Assembly: GCA_016210545.1 (NCBI GenBank)
Contig: JACQTY010000197.1
Span: 1 to 41,515 of the forward strand
DNA from: Chloroflexota bacterium
GTDB lineage: Bacteria; Chloroflexota; Dehalococcoidia; JACVQG01
DNA length: 41,515 nt
Direction: 5' to 3'
A model generated the notes under the pieces. The model saw nothing but the letters and a program-made list of their open reading frames with translations, did not search any database and had not been told where the DNA came from. A program made the position numbers and the translations under genes. How positions within the stretch are numbered: the first letter of the stretch is position 1; each line of letters opens with the position of its first letter. Of the stretch, positions 1 through 9,008 are shown in pieces.

Positions 1-26
1 ACTAATGGTCTCATAATAGTCTATAC

Positions 27-96
27 AGGCTGTCCGAAAACGCCCCCAGCCCTGAGATTCTTCGCTTCGCTCCAGAATGACAATTTCGGACAGCCT
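27..96. repeat. hyphenated inverted repeat, 13-bp perfect arms
   Basis: The arm AGGCTGTCCGAAA (27-39) is matched by its exact reverse complement at 84-96. The 44-bp interior carries a GATTC...GAATGAC segment like that found in other palindromic repeats of this window. No gene lies in 1-431. The element could be a small non-autonomous mobile element or a REP-like unit; nothing in it codes for protein. Confidence 0.6.
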
Positions 97-378
97 CGGG
101 TAATGTTTTCTGAGTCCATGTTATTTTAAGACGATTAGTATCGACAAGTCGATGGGCACGCGGTGAGCCACTGGTCAGATGACAAACGGCGCCGCGCCGG
201 TTGCTGCATGGGCCCAACGAGTCCGGGGAGGATGAGGGGAGGGACTGCCACAGGGCGCAGGGATTTGAAGTTGTTACAGCTTGCGTAATCGTATCACAAA
301 GAACCGGAAAGCGCAAGGAATTTTTTCCCAAGTGTCGAAAAATCATTTGCGTTTGGCTATTCGCCTCCGCCTACAAGG

Positions 379-387
379 TGATAGAAT
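379..387 (+). promoter_or_regulatory. extended -10 promoter for the cupin gene
   Basis: The sequence TGATAGAAT combines a TGn extension with a TAGAAT hexamer (5 of 6 to consensus), about 45 bases before the cupin start. No good -35 element is visible at the expected distance. Confidence 0.35.
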
Positions 388-431
388 ACTCAAAAGCAGG
401 GTATCCGCCTAAGCAGTCAAGGAGGGTTGAT

Positions 432-842
432 ATGGAAGTGAAGCCCGGTGATGGCGTCTCGCTGGTGCGGGCGACCGAAGAGTCCATGTCCAAACAGGGT
501 TTACCCTATTACGTGGGCATAAGCGCCGAGAACGTCGGGGCGAAGCGCATCTCCTTGAATCTGATCATCATCCCGCCCGGCGGCCACGCCGAGGCGCACT
601 TCCATCGGGACCACGAAAGCGCCATATACCTGATCAAGGGCCGGACGGTAACGCGCTATGGGAAGCGGCTGGAGAAGGAGATGGTTATGGAGGCGGGCGA
701 CTTCCTGTTCATCGAGCCGAACGTACCCCATCAGCCATTCAACCTGGATGACAAGGAGCCGGCGATGGCGGTGGTGACCCGCAGCGACCCAAGGGAACAG
801 GAAAGCGTCGTGCTGTACCCCGGGCATGAGAGGAAGAAATAG
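432..842 (+). CDS. small cupin-domain protein
   Basis: This encodes a 136-residue single-domain cupin. The first cupin motif is visible as H56-x-H58-x3-E62 after a PPGG turn, and the second as G89-D90 with a P-x-x-x-P-H100 ending. These supply the usual three-His-one-Glu metal site of mononuclear cupins. The start at 432 is chosen because an AAGGAGG ribosome site lies just upstream and the protein then begins immediately before the cupin fold; the frame is open back to 201 but that extension has no protein-like character. The family covers dioxygenases, isomerases and sensory domains, so the substrate cannot be named. It is transcribed away from the hyu genes that follow on the other strand. 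Confidence 0.85.
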   Translation: MEVKPGDGVSLVRATEESMSKQGLPYYVGISAENVGAKRISLNLIIIPPGGHAEAHFHRDHESAIYLIKGRTVTRYGKRLEKEMVMEAGDFLFIEPNVPHQPFNLDDKEPAMAVVTRSDPREQESVVLYPGHERKK

Positions 843-1257
843 GGGGACCGCGGCGGTGGTTCCGGTCTAGCTGGGGCGCCCCTCGTGGTCGCTCGTTCCG
901 CCAAAATGCCTTGAGCACCCGTACTTAGACAGATAGCGAGAGGCGTTCCCCCACCTGTCATTCCGGCCACCGAGCCGGAATCCAGGAGACGTGACTACTG
1001 CGGGGCCCCCGATGCATCGGGGCCGGAGTTTACCCCGTACACCGATACGGGGCTGGAACGACGCGTTGCCGGGCCATCTCCTCCATGCCTCAGGTTGGCT
1101 ACCGCTATCTGGTCAGGAATACGTTGGAACAGGCGCCCTCGTGGTCGCCCGTGACAGGGCAGGCACAAGGCCTGCCCCTACAGATTGCCCGCGCGTTACC
1201 GCCGCCAAGGCGCCGGTTCGGTCGCTTGTAGTCGGCGGAGGGCAGCGGCAGACCACC
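843..1257. other. gene-free gap with three hairpin repeats
   Basis: No coding region is supported here. The gap holds a 36-bp repeat at 951-986 (ATTCCGGC arm paired with GCCGGAAT), a perfect CCCCGATG/CATCGGGG dyad at 1007-1022, and a GGGCAGGC-acaag-GCCTGCCC hairpin at 1157-1177. The cupin and hyuB genes converge on this gap, so some of these hairpins could help end transcription, but none has a T-run. Confidence 0.5.
951..986 (+). repeat. 36-bp palindromic repeat, copy 1
   Basis: This copy matches a second copy on the opposite strand at 20548-20583 at nearly every base. Each contains an 8-bp stem ATTCCGGC/GCCGGAAT flanked by CCACCTGTC and CCAGG. This is a dispersed intergenic palindromic unit of the REP type. 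Confidence 0.65.
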
Positions 1258-3429
1258 CTACACCTCCAACTGCACGTCCCAGATGAACGGGGAGTCCTTC
1301 AGATTGACCTCTGTCTCCAACATCGTCCAGCAGCCGGGGCAGTAGAACTCCCGGAGCACAAAGCGGTCATTGCGCATGCCCGGCGCCAGTCCGATGCTCC
1401 CCCGGTCAGCGGTGAACTCGCCCACCGGCAGGTAATTCTTGTAGTTCAGGTCCGCCGGGGCTACGATTCGCTGGCATTTGTGGCAGCGGACGTAGGCCCG
1501 TCCTTCCTTCCTCACAATGTCCAGGTAGTAGCTCATGGGCTTGAGGAATTCCGCCTCGCCCTGAGGCAACTCGGGGGCAGTCCCCGGGGCCGAGTGCTTC
1601 TGGCGTTCGGCCCGGATGGCTTGCCGGCGTTTCTGCGTGGACTTTGGCCCCACCTTCAGCCGGCGGCTCATCATCACGCCGTAGACGTGTTCCGCCGCCC
1701 TCAACGATACCAGCCCGTTCCTGACATCCTCGGCCACCAGCTCCGGCGCCCGTTCCAGGGGGTCGCCGTAGCCGCCTCCCCCGGGCTGGGTGGTCTGCAT
1801 TACGTCCTCGGTGCCCAGGTAGCTCCTGGTTTTGGGTGGCACGGGCTCGGTCTGGCCCTCCAACTCCTCCATATCCTGGGGCAGCCTGCCCTGGCCCAGC
1901 AGTCGCGCCGCATTGGTCTTCCGTTTCAGGTGATACTGCCCGGTGCCGCCGGGATAAGCCCCACTGACCCCGGCCGAAGGCGGCTGCTCCATGCCGTGGG
2001 TGAAGGCGACGATGCTCATCGGCGCCGACGTGCCGTATGGCGCCAGGGCGCTGGCCCCGGCCACGCCGCCACGGAACATGCCCGCACCGCCGCTGTCAGC
2101 CAGCTCGTGGCGATAGAGGTACAGCAGGGGATAAAGGAACTCATACGTTTCCACATTGCCGACGCTCAGGGTGAGGGAGGACAGGATGCCTCCGGTGTTG
2201 ATGCCGTCCCTGTCGCTTCTGGCCCCGGCCCCGCCCAGCAGGTCCATGGCCATGCCGCCGACCCGCCCGCCCTGGCGGCCCTGGGCATCGAAGGTCCATA
2301 TGGCGAAGGCGCCGCTCCAGGTGGACATGACATGGTCCCGGTATTTGGGACTGGCAGCCATCATCCGGGCCAGGCAGACGTTCACATCGACTCTGGCCGC
2401 CCACAGCGCGGCGGCAGTGGCCGAGCTTACCCCCGCCGGCCAGGTAGCATCCACAATCGTGCCGGGCTTCGTGCGGAACTCCAGCGAACGGAGGACCGCC
2501 GCCGGGCACCAGGGTATGTCGTAGCACAGCATGGGCAAGGCAAAGGATAGCACCGCCCCTTTCAGCCCGCCGACGCAGGCGTTGATGAGGCCCGGCGCCT
2601 GGGCGGACGCCTCGGTATAGTCCAGGACTAGCTTGTCGTCCCGCTTCGTCAGTGTGAGGGGACAGGCATAGACCTTGTCCTGCAGGCCGTCGTGTTCAAT
2701 GTAAGCAGTATGGCGGTAGATGCCGTCGGGCAGGTCCTTGAGCCGGGAGCGGAACCGGGCATCGACGTAGTCGATGATGCCGTCGATGGTGGCTTCCACG
2801 GCATCGGGGCCGTAGGCCTCTACCAGCTTGCGGAAACGTTCCCTGGTCACGTTGATGGCTGCCAGTTGCGAGCGCAGGTCCAGGGAGAAGATCTCGGGGA
2901 AGCGGGAGCGGCGCACCACCAGCTTCTCCAGGTCTTTCCGCAGGACGCCCCCCTCGACGAGCTTGAAGGGCGGCATGACCGGGGCCTCGTCATGGACTGA
3001 AGCGGCCCCCACCGCCCATCCCCCCGACACCGGTCCGCCGACGTCGATAAAGTGCAGGGTGCAACCGCACCAGCCCATCAGCTTGCCCTGCCAGTGGATG
3101 GGAGCGACCACGGTGATGTCCGGCTGGTGCAGGGCGCCGTAATAGGGGTCATTGCACAGGAAAACGTCGCCTTCATTGATGCCCGGGTTCTCCTGGTATT
3201 CCTCGAGGACGTGCTTGATGACCTCGCCCTGCACGCAGGCATGGCTGCTGATGTAGATGCCCATGATGACCATGTCGCCGCTGGCCGAGAGGATGCCGGT
3301 ATTGAAGTCGTAGGCCTCGTTGGCCACCGGGGAACCGGAGATGAGTTTGATGGTGGTGCCGGCCTCGTCGTTGATGGCCCACAGCCGGTGGCGGATAACC
3401 TCAAAGGTGACGGGGTCAAGCTTGTCCAT
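1258..3429 (-). CDS. hyuB: hydantoinase B/oxoprolinase-family subunit fused to an acetone-carboxylase gamma-like zinc domain
   Basis: The 723-residue product starts MDKLDPVTFEVIRHRL, typical of HyuB/AcxB subunits, which work with HyuA in ATP-dependent hydrolysis of cyclic amides or ATP-dependent carboxylation of ketones. After the HyuB domain (to about residue 570) the chain runs on to a C-terminal domain with C649-x2-C652 and C697-x2-C700. The order VRC-x2-C ... REFYCPGC-x-T resembles the separate gamma subunit (AcxC) of acetone carboxylase. The fusion therefore favours a carboxylase over a simple hydantoinase; this is inference. An AGGAG site precedes the ATG. Genes upstream on this strand are a DNA methyltransferase and a restriction enzyme, which separate hyuB from hyuA. 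The substrate is unknown; acetone, an aromatic ketone such as acetophenone, or a hydantoin are all possible. Confidence 0.88.
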   Translation of the reverse strand: MDKLDPVTFEVIRHRLWAINDEAGTTIKLISGSPVANEAYDFNTGILSASGDMVIMGIYISSHACVQGEVIKHVLEEYQENPGINEGDVFLCNDPYYGALHQPDITVVAPIHWQGKLMGWCGCTLHFIDVGGPVSGGWAVGAASVHDEAPVMPPFKLVEGGVLRKDLEKLVVRRSRFPEIFSLDLRSQLAAINVTRERFRKLVEAYGPDAVEATIDGIIDYVDARFRSRLKDLPDGIYRHTAYIEHDGLQDKVYACPLTLTKRDDKLVLDYTEASAQAPGLINACVGGLKGAVLSFALPMLCYDIPWCPAAVLRSLEFRTKPGTIVDATWPAGVSSATAAALWAARVDVNVCLARMMAASPKYRDHVMSTWSGAFAIWTFDAQGRQGGRVGGMAMDLLGGAGARSDRDGINTGGILSSLTLSVGNVETYEFLYPLLYLYRHELADSGGAGMFRGGVAGASALAPYGTSAPMSIVAFTHGMEQPPSAGVSGAYPGGTGQYHLKRKTNAARLLGQGRLPQDMEELEGQTEPVPPKTRSYLGTEDVMQTTQPGGGGYGDPLERAPELVAEDVRNGLVSLRAAEHVYGVMMSRRLKVGPKSTQKRRQAIRAERQKHSAPGTAPELPQGEAEFLKPMSYYLDIVRKEGRAYVRCHKCQRIVAPADLNYKNYLPVGEFTADRGSIGLAPGMRNDRFVLREFYCPGCWTMLETEVNLKDSPFIWDVQLEV

Positions 3430-3509
3430 TGTATCTCCTGTTGTCTAAGCTGCACTGGCAAGCGAAGCCGCAAGGATCTGCAAAATCTCCTGGATCTTGC
3501 CCGAACAAA

Positions 3510-4718
3510 TCAACGCTTCGATCTTACGCCGATTAGCGCATCCTTCACGGCTCGCGTGATTACCTTGGAAGCTGAGTCAACGACTATCATCCCAGGTATT
3601 GATACCGTACTTGCGAGTTCCATCTCCTGTTGTGTTGACACCAGAATCATCAATGAAGGATGTTTTGTTTTGGAAGCGGTGTAGAGCGCCAGGGCAGCTT
3701 GTCCGAGGGGTTCGTTCGGCTTTTGGACTCTGATCGGGACCGTGCCATTTGCGGCATCACATTTGATGAACGCGTCTATTCCGCTGTTCCTCTGAACTGG
3801 GATTATGTCTAGTCCGCTCAAATGAGCAAGAGCGTATTTATCCGTATTCTCGTACGCCCCCCTACCCTCTTCCATGAGACAAGACCTGGAGCTCGAGGGT
3901 GACCGGAGCCGTTCTTGAGTAATACGTATGGCGTCCGGCGAATTGTCTATGCCGATACATCTTCGGTTGAGCAGCCGTGCTGCAATGAGAGTAGTTCCCG
4001 ACCCACAGAATGGATCCAGCACGAGGTCGTTCTCATCGGTCACAAGTCGGATAATCTTTTCTAGTAGTAAGATGGGCTTTTGCGTTGGATAGCCTACCCG
4101 CTCCTTTGCCTTCGGATTCAGATATGGTATGTCCCAGACGTCGCCAAGTGGCACGCCTTTCTTATTTCCATTGAAAACGGCCTCCCCGTTTTCGTCTATC
4201 GCATAGATCGATTTGTTATATTCGTCTCTAGCCCGCTTCTGGAGTATTTGATCGACATTGGTCGCCGGTGAGTACGGCACGAACATCGTATTGAACTTGT
4301 ATTCTTGTGACTTCGTGTAGAACAGAATGTTTTGGTGCGCCCGCAACAGGCGTCTCTCGCCGCTTGACCATCTCCTGTACTGCCAGATTATCTCTGAACT
4401 GAACATTTCTTCCCCGAAGACGTTATCCAACAGGAACCTGGCAATGTGCGACGCATTTCGGTCGCAATGGAGGAAGATCGAGCCTGTGGAATTGAGTACA
4501 CGTTTCATCTCGCAGAGTCTGGGATGTAGGAACTGGGCATATTCGTTTGTGCTTCTCCAAACGTCAGAGAATTGAAACCGCTGGGTTCGGTCCCTGGTGG
4601 TCAGCTTTTGGGTGTTTCCCGTAAAAAATGGTGGATCCAGGTACACGAGGTCTACGCTATTCTCGGGAACCTTTGTTAGTATTTCCAGACAATCGCCTAG
4701 ATACACGTCAGCTTCCAT
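3510..4718 (-). CDS. type II DNA methyltransferase, beta-class (N6-adenine or N4-cytosine)
   Basis: The 402-residue protein has the amino-methyltransferase catalytic motif DPPF at 28-31 and the AdoMet-binding motif DPFCGSGTT at 235-243. That order (catalytic before AdoMet motif) defines the beta class. A GYPTQKP segment at about 209-215 is also typical. The last 110 residues form an extra domain that I do not recognise. Its ATG overlaps the end of the upstream restriction-enzyme gene by 11 bases, so the two are translated as a unit. DPPF/DPPY usually means adenine methylation but does not prove it. Base composition is visibly richer in AT than the flanking hyu genes, which suggests recent acquisition. 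Confidence 0.88.
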   Translation of the reverse strand: MEADVYLGDCLEILTKVPENSVDLVYLDPPFFTGNTQKLTTRDRTQRFQFSDVWRSTNEYAQFLHPRLCEMKRVLNSTGSIFLHCDRNASHIARFLLDNVFGEEMFSSEIIWQYRRWSSGERRLLRAHQNILFYTKSQEYKFNTMFVPYSPATNVDQILQKRARDEYNKSIYAIDENGEAVFNGNKKGVPLGDVWDIPYLNPKAKERVGYPTQKPILLLEKIIRLVTDENDLVLDPFCGSGTTLIAARLLNRRCIGIDNSPDAIRITQERLRSPSSSRSCLMEEGRGAYENTDKYALAHLSGLDIIPVQRNSGIDAFIKCDAANGTVPIRVQKPNEPLGQAALALYTASKTKHPSLMILVSTQQEMELASTVSIPGMIVVDSASKVITRAVKDALIGVRSKR

Positions 4719-5343
4719 TCTTGTTCCCCTCCCGTTCCTTGGCGAGCGCCTGCAAGATACCCTTGAGATTCACGGTGGTTTTGGCTTCAACGTACTTCCA
4801 CGCATTGTCACCCTGATAATACTGACCACCAAGGCTTTCATAAATGGCTTGTATCGCTTCCTGGATTCTCATGGCCTGTACCCTATTCGGATAGTAAAAC
4901 ATGACACGTATTGGTATGTAACCAGCCCTGCTAATGGCCTTGATTCTGGTGTGCTCCTTCGTAATATGGTCTCCGTCAGTCGTCGCGTCGCGCCACTTGA
5001 TCTCTATTGCGTCATTCTCGATCACGCAATCTATCTCAAACGTTTTCGGTCTGCTTCCTTCCGTGTTGGCAATGCGCAGCCCCGCCGCGGCTGGAAACTT
5101 GTACTTGAAGCAGAGTTTCGCAGCCTCCTCTGAGAACGCTCCTGCATAATTGTACAGAAACCGTCCCTTATTCTGGTAAACGTCTATCAGTTTGCCCTCT
5201 TTATTAGAAACGCCTAAGACTGTGTAAATAAGATAGTATGACGTATCATCGTGTTCCATTTCTTCCACGCGATGAGCAATCTGTTTTTTCAATTCCTCAG
5301 CGTAGCGCGTAGCAAGTATTCGTATTTCGTCAGCTATTGTCAT
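4708..5343 (-). CDS. ApaLI-like type II restriction endonuclease
   Basis: The 211-residue product resembles the ApaLI restriction endonuclease family, whose founding member cuts GTGCAC. The visible signature is a stretch around residues 100-130 containing KTFEIDC, then AIEIKWRDATTDGDHITKEH. D105 and E114-x-K116 make a plausible PD-(D/E)xK catalytic site. The start at 5343 is preferred over the longer frame to 5442 because a GGGAG site lies 6 bases upstream and the longer frame would overlap hyuA. The adjacent methyltransferase gene overlaps its 3' end. GTGCAC occurs at least nine times in this window, four of them inside hyuA, so protective methylation would be needed if the enzyme has ApaLI specificity. 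The family assignment is from memory of its motifs, not a search. Confidence 0.82.
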   Translation of the reverse strand: MTIADEIRILATRYAEELKKQIAHRVEEMEHDDTSYYLIYTVLGVSNKEGKLIDVYQNKGRFLYNYAGAFSEEAAKLCFKYKFPAAAGLRIANTEGSRPKTFEIDCVIENDAIEIKWRDATTDGDHITKEHTRIKAISRAGYIPIRVMFYYPNRVQAMRIQEAIQAIYESLGGQYYQGDNAWKYVEAKTTVNLKGILQALAKEREGNKNGS

Positions 5344-5410
5344 GCCGACTCCCACGCCCTTTGAAAGATGGCTCCACAAAAAAGAATATGCAACCTTCGC
5401 CCCACGGGCC

Positions 5411-7513
5411 CTACTTTTGTGTCCCCATCTCGATAATAACATTCTTGTACTCGTCTACCCTGGCGTGCTGCCCGGGGTGGATAACGGCGATGGTCGTGGG
5501 GGCCTCTATGATGGCCTGGCCCGCTATTGCATTACCGGGCTGGAGCCTGTCCATCTCGAATACATCGGTGTCCACAAAACCGCCATGCTTCTCGAAGTAC
5601 GCCCGCCGCCGGCTCTTGAGCGCCGGGGCCGGGTCGCTGCCGCCCCGGGGGTATTTCCGCAGGGATGGGAATCTGGTACCGCCGACGCCCATCACGATGT
5701 AGTTCACCATCTCGATGCCGCCCTGTCGAAAGCCCGACCCCTTACCGTACAGCTCTTCATACCGCTGTTCGAATCTGGCAACGATGTCGTCCATGGAGGC
5801 TGCGCTCAGCGGCTTCTCAGAAAGCGACACCCTGACCACGTGCACCTGCCGCCGGTAGCGCATCTCCACGAAACGCAACAACGAGATGTCTCTGCCCTTT
5901 AGCCCCGCCCTGGTCAGCTCCTCGCCGGCCCTTCGCTCCAGGCCCGTGTAGATCTGCTTGAGCCTTTCCACATCGGTAGGCACCGGCAGGGGCAAAGACT
6001 GGGAGTAGAAGGCCGAGACCCTGGACGCGGCCACGCCGAAGGCGGAGAAGGCTGCTGCCAGCGGAGGTATGATGATCCCCTTGACGCCGATATCGGCCCC
6101 GTACACGCCGGCGTACTGGGGACCGGCGCCGCCATAAACCAGCATGACGAAATCCCGCGGGTCGTAGCCCCGCTCGATGCTCACCTTGCGCACCAGGTCG
6201 GCAAGCTGCGATGTAGCTATCTTGAATATGCCGGCTGCCGCCTGGTGCACATCCTTTCCCAGCGGTCCGGCTATCTTGTCTTCCACCGCGTCGAAGGCCC
6301 GTTTCGGGTTGAGGCGCATTTTGCCGCCGAGGAAGTAGTCGGGGTTAATGTAGCCCAGGATGAGGCTGGCATCGGTGAGGGCCGGCAACTCCCCGCCGCG
6401 GTCGTAGCAGGCGGGACCAGGTTCAGACCCGGCGCTCTGCGGGCCTACCCGCAGCACCCCGGTCACCGGCTCGATCCAGGCGATGCTGCCCCCGCCCGTC
6501 CCGATCGAGGCCACGTCCACAGTGGGTATCTGGGTATGGTACTTATCGATAACCGCCTCTCGCGAGTACTCGAACTCGCCCTGGGCCACCAGGCCGACAT
6601 CGAAGCTGGTGCCGCCGACGTCGGTGCACAAGATATTGCTGTGGCCGAGCAATTGCCCCAGGAAACGGGCGCCGCTGACGCCGCCCACGGGACCGGAGCC
6701 CAGAGTATAGATGACCTTTTCCTTCAACTCATCTATGGGCAGCACGCCGCCGCTGCACTGCATCATGAGCAGCGAGCTTTTCAGGCCGAGCCGGCGCAGC
6801 CTTTCGTCCAGCGCCTGGAAGTAGCGGTAGCTCACCGGTCCCAGGTAGGCGTTGAGGACGGTGGTGGCCATGCGCTCGTACTCGCCCATGCGGGGCGACA
6901 GGTCGCTGGAGGCGGTAACGAATAGATTGGGATAGGACTGGCGCGCCATCGCCTTGATCTCTTGCTCGTGTTGCGGGTCCATGAAAGACCACAGCAGACA
7001 GATGGCGATGGCCTCAACGCCGTCCTTAACCAGGGCATCTATGGCCGCAGCCGCATCGGCTTTGTCCAGGGGCACCAGCACCTTGCCCTGGTAGTCCACC
7101 CGTTCGGTCACCCCACGCACCCGCTGCCGGCTGACCAGCGGCGCAGCCTTGTCCAGCTTCACCACGTAGGTGATGTCGCTCTCCTTGAGGCCGGCCACCT
7201 TCTGGTGCACGCGGCCGATGAACATCGTATCCTCGAAACCCCGGGTGGTTATCAGGCCGGTCTTCACGCCGGTGTGCATCAGGAGCATGTTGGTGGCGAC
7301 CGTCGTGCCGTGGCCGAACACATCCGTGTTCTGCAGGAGCTGCTCCGCGGTCAGGCCGAGGGTGGCCGCAGCATCTCCGAGGCTATCGATGACCCCCTGG
7401 GAGAAGTCCCTGGGGGTGGATAGGGCCTTGCCTATGGTGAGGTGGCCGGCGTCATCCACCACCACGCAGTCGGTGAACGTGCCGCCCGTATCTATGCCGA
7501 TGGTGTATCCCAT
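5411..7513 (-). CDS. hyuA: hydantoinase A/oxoprolinase-family ATP-dependent subunit
   Basis: The 700-residue protein begins MGYTIGIDTGGTFTDCVVVD, the phosphate-1 loop of the ASKHA-type ATPase fold found in HyuA, 5-oxoprolinase and the acetone-carboxylase beta subunit. Later landmarks are HGTTVATN, a TDVGGTSFDVG phosphate-2 loop near residue 300, and GGGSIAW. HyuA activates the substrate or bicarbonate with ATP and works with HyuB, here found 2 kb downstream on the same strand. In relatives the two genes are usually adjacent; here a restriction-modification pair lies between them. No strong ribosome site is seen before the ATG. The thiolase operon is divergent, 226 bp away, so a shared control region is likely. 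Confidence 0.9.
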   Translation of the reverse strand: MGYTIGIDTGGTFTDCVVVDDAGHLTIGKALSTPRDFSQGVIDSLGDAAATLGLTAEQLLQNTDVFGHGTTVATNMLLMHTGVKTGLITTRGFEDTMFIGRVHQKVAGLKESDITYVVKLDKAAPLVSRQRVRGVTERVDYQGKVLVPLDKADAAAAIDALVKDGVEAIAICLLWSFMDPQHEQEIKAMARQSYPNLFVTASSDLSPRMGEYERMATTVLNAYLGPVSYRYFQALDERLRRLGLKSSLLMMQCSGGVLPIDELKEKVIYTLGSGPVGGVSGARFLGQLLGHSNILCTDVGGTSFDVGLVAQGEFEYSREAVIDKYHTQIPTVDVASIGTGGGSIAWIEPVTGVLRVGPQSAGSEPGPACYDRGGELPALTDASLILGYINPDYFLGGKMRLNPKRAFDAVEDKIAGPLGKDVHQAAAGIFKIATSQLADLVRKVSIERGYDPRDFVMLVYGGAGPQYAGVYGADIGVKGIIIPPLAAAFSAFGVAASRVSAFYSQSLPLPVPTDVERLKQIYTGLERRAGEELTRAGLKGRDISLLRFVEMRYRRQVHVVRVSLSEKPLSAASMDDIVARFEQRYEELYGKGSGFRQGGIEMVNYIVMGVGGTRFPSLRKYPRGGSDPAPALKSRRRAYFEKHGGFVDTDVFEMDRLQPGNAIAGQAIIEAPTTIAVIHPGQHARVDEYKNVIIEMGTQK

Positions 7514-7617
7514 GATAGGTTCTCGCTTTCTGAAGGAGGGCTGTCGGGAACCGGATTAGGCCGAGAGTAAGTCTAATGAAACGGGAAGCTGGCGTCAAGT
7601 AGCGTACCAACCCGCGG

Positions 7618-7646
7618 TTTACTGGCATGGCTTAATAAGGTAAAAT
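7618..7646 (+). promoter_or_regulatory. sigma-70-type promoter for the thiolase operon
   Basis: TTTACT (7618-7623) and TAAAAT (7641-7646) are separated by 17 bases. The region lies between the divergent hyuA and thiolase genes, about 90 bases before the thiolase ATG. Confidence 0.5.
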
Positions 7647-7739
7647 TCAAGATAGTGCTGGTTTTCGAGCGGCTCGGAATGAATGTTCCGGCGTTAGAGC
7701 GTGCCAGCTATCTTTCAGCAGAAACGGGAGTGTGACTGA

Positions 7740-9005
7740 ATGCCAACAAGAAAGCGGAAGCTGGGGAGAGGCGTGGCCCTGGTGGGCGCTGGGATGTCCA
7801 AGTTTGGCGCCTTCAAGGACAAGAATTCCAGGGAGCTCATGGTAGAGGCTTACCAGGAGCTTCAAAAGAATGTGGACAAGGGCCTGAACCCTAAGGATAT
7901 CCAGGCTTTGTATGAAGGCAACGGTTCCAGCGACCTTTTCGAGAACCAGATCCACACCGCCCCCATAATGGCTAGCTGGCTGGGGCTGGTCCCTATCGCA
8001 GCCACCCGGGTGGAGGATGCCTGCGCCTCGGGCGGAGTAGCTCTGAGGCAAGGGGTGATAGCTATAGCTTCCGGGCTTTACGATGTGGTGCTGGTAACGG
8101 GCGTGGAGAAGATGGCTGACCTTCCCACCGATAAGGTGACCGATATTCTGGCCGCGGCGAGCGATGTGGTCTATGAGGCGCCGGCTGGTTTCACCTTCCC
8201 CGGCCTCTATGCGGCTATGGCCACGGCCTATATGGCCAAATATGGGGCAACACCCGAGGACTTCATGAGGGTGGGCATAAAGAACCACTCGAACGGCGCC
8301 CTGAATCCCAAGGCCCAGTTTGGCTCCATAAGCGACCTGATGAAGAGCCGCGTCGCCCGGGCCAAAGAGAAAGGCCAGCCGGTCCCGACGTGGAAGGATG
8401 AGATGGATTTCATGAGAGACCCCGCCGCCAATCCCGTCGTTGCCTGGCCGATGAGGCTGTTTGACTGTTCGCCCATCAGCGATGGGGCAGCCTGCGCCCT
8501 TCTGGTGGCAGAGGATATTGCCAGGAACTTCACCGACGAACCGATCCATATCATTGGCTCAGGACAGGCCAGCGACCATGCCCTCCACGAAAGGGCATCC
8601 CTTTCGTCCGTTTACGCGGCCCAGCTTGCCGGCAGAGAGGCATATGAGATGGCCGGGGTCAAGCCCGCGGACATTCGGATTGCCGAGGTCCATGACTGCT
8701 TTACCATCGCCGAAGTTATGGCCACGGAGGACCTGGGATTCTTTGCGCCAGGAAAGGGCGCAGCGTGCGCCTCGGAGGGGTACACTAAACGGGACGGGCC
8801 AAAGCCCATAAATACCTCGGGCGGGCTTAAGAGCAAGGGCCATCCGGTGGGAGCTTCCGGCGTGGGCCAGGTAGTAGAGGTGTGGTCTCAGATGAGGAAG
8901 AAGGCCGGGCCTCGCCAGGTGCCTGTCGACGTTCCCCTGGCTCTGACTCACAATGTCGGCGCCACGGGCGGCACCTGTGCAGTCCACATATTCGAGAGGA
9001 GATAA
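7740..9005 (+). CDS. thiolase-fold acyltransferase, SCP2/archaeal type
   Basis: The 421-residue thiolase-fold protein has the nucleophilic Cys at 95 (EDACASGG), the HDCF motif at 318-321 and the GHPVGASG motif at 367-374 with the catalytic His. These are the residues used to make or break a C-C bond on a CoA thioester. The sequence belongs to the lipid-transfer-protein-like thiolases that are usually encoded next to a DUF35 protein, and one follows here after 3 bases. In archaea such pairs bridge acetoacetyl-CoA thiolase to HMG-CoA synthase; in actinobacterial sterol breakdown they act as retro-aldolases. Which applies here is unknown. The divergent hyu carboxylase genes suggest a role in degrading a carboxylated ketone after CoA activation, but no CoA ligase gene is in the window. 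Confidence 0.88.
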   Translation: MPTRKRKLGRGVALVGAGMSKFGAFKDKNSRELMVEAYQELQKNVDKGLNPKDIQALYEGNGSSDLFENQIHTAPIMASWLGLVPIAATRVEDACASGGVALRQGVIAIASGLYDVVLVTGVEKMADLPTDKVTDILAAASDVVYEAPAGFTFPGLYAAMATAYMAKYGATPEDFMRVGIKNHSNGALNPKAQFGSISDLMKSRVARAKEKGQPVPTWKDEMDFMRDPAANPVVAWPMRLFDCSPISDGAACALLVAEDIARNFTDEPIHIIGSGQASDHALHERASLSSVYAAQLAGREAYEMAGVKPADIRIAEVHDCFTIAEVMATEDLGFFAPGKGAACASEGYTKRDGPKPINTSGGLKSKGHPVGASGVGQVVEVWSQMRKKAGPRQVPVDVPLALTHNVGATGGTCAVHIFERR

Positions 9006-9008
9006 ACA

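Noticed and set aside
201-431. N-terminal extension of the cupin
   Set aside because: The added residues show no fold character, and a strong ribosome site directly precedes the internal ATG at 432.
991-2550. 519-codon open frame on the plus strand
   Set aside because: It lies antisense to hyuB over most of its length, begins in a repeat gap, lacks a ribosome site and has no protein-like pattern. It is a shadow of a high-GC gene.
3433-3633. 12-bp direct repeat ATCTCCTGTTGT at 3433 and 3622 as an insertion-site duplication
   Set aside because: The second copy lies inside the methyltransferase gene rather than at the far end of the R-M unit, so it cannot mark an insertion boundary.
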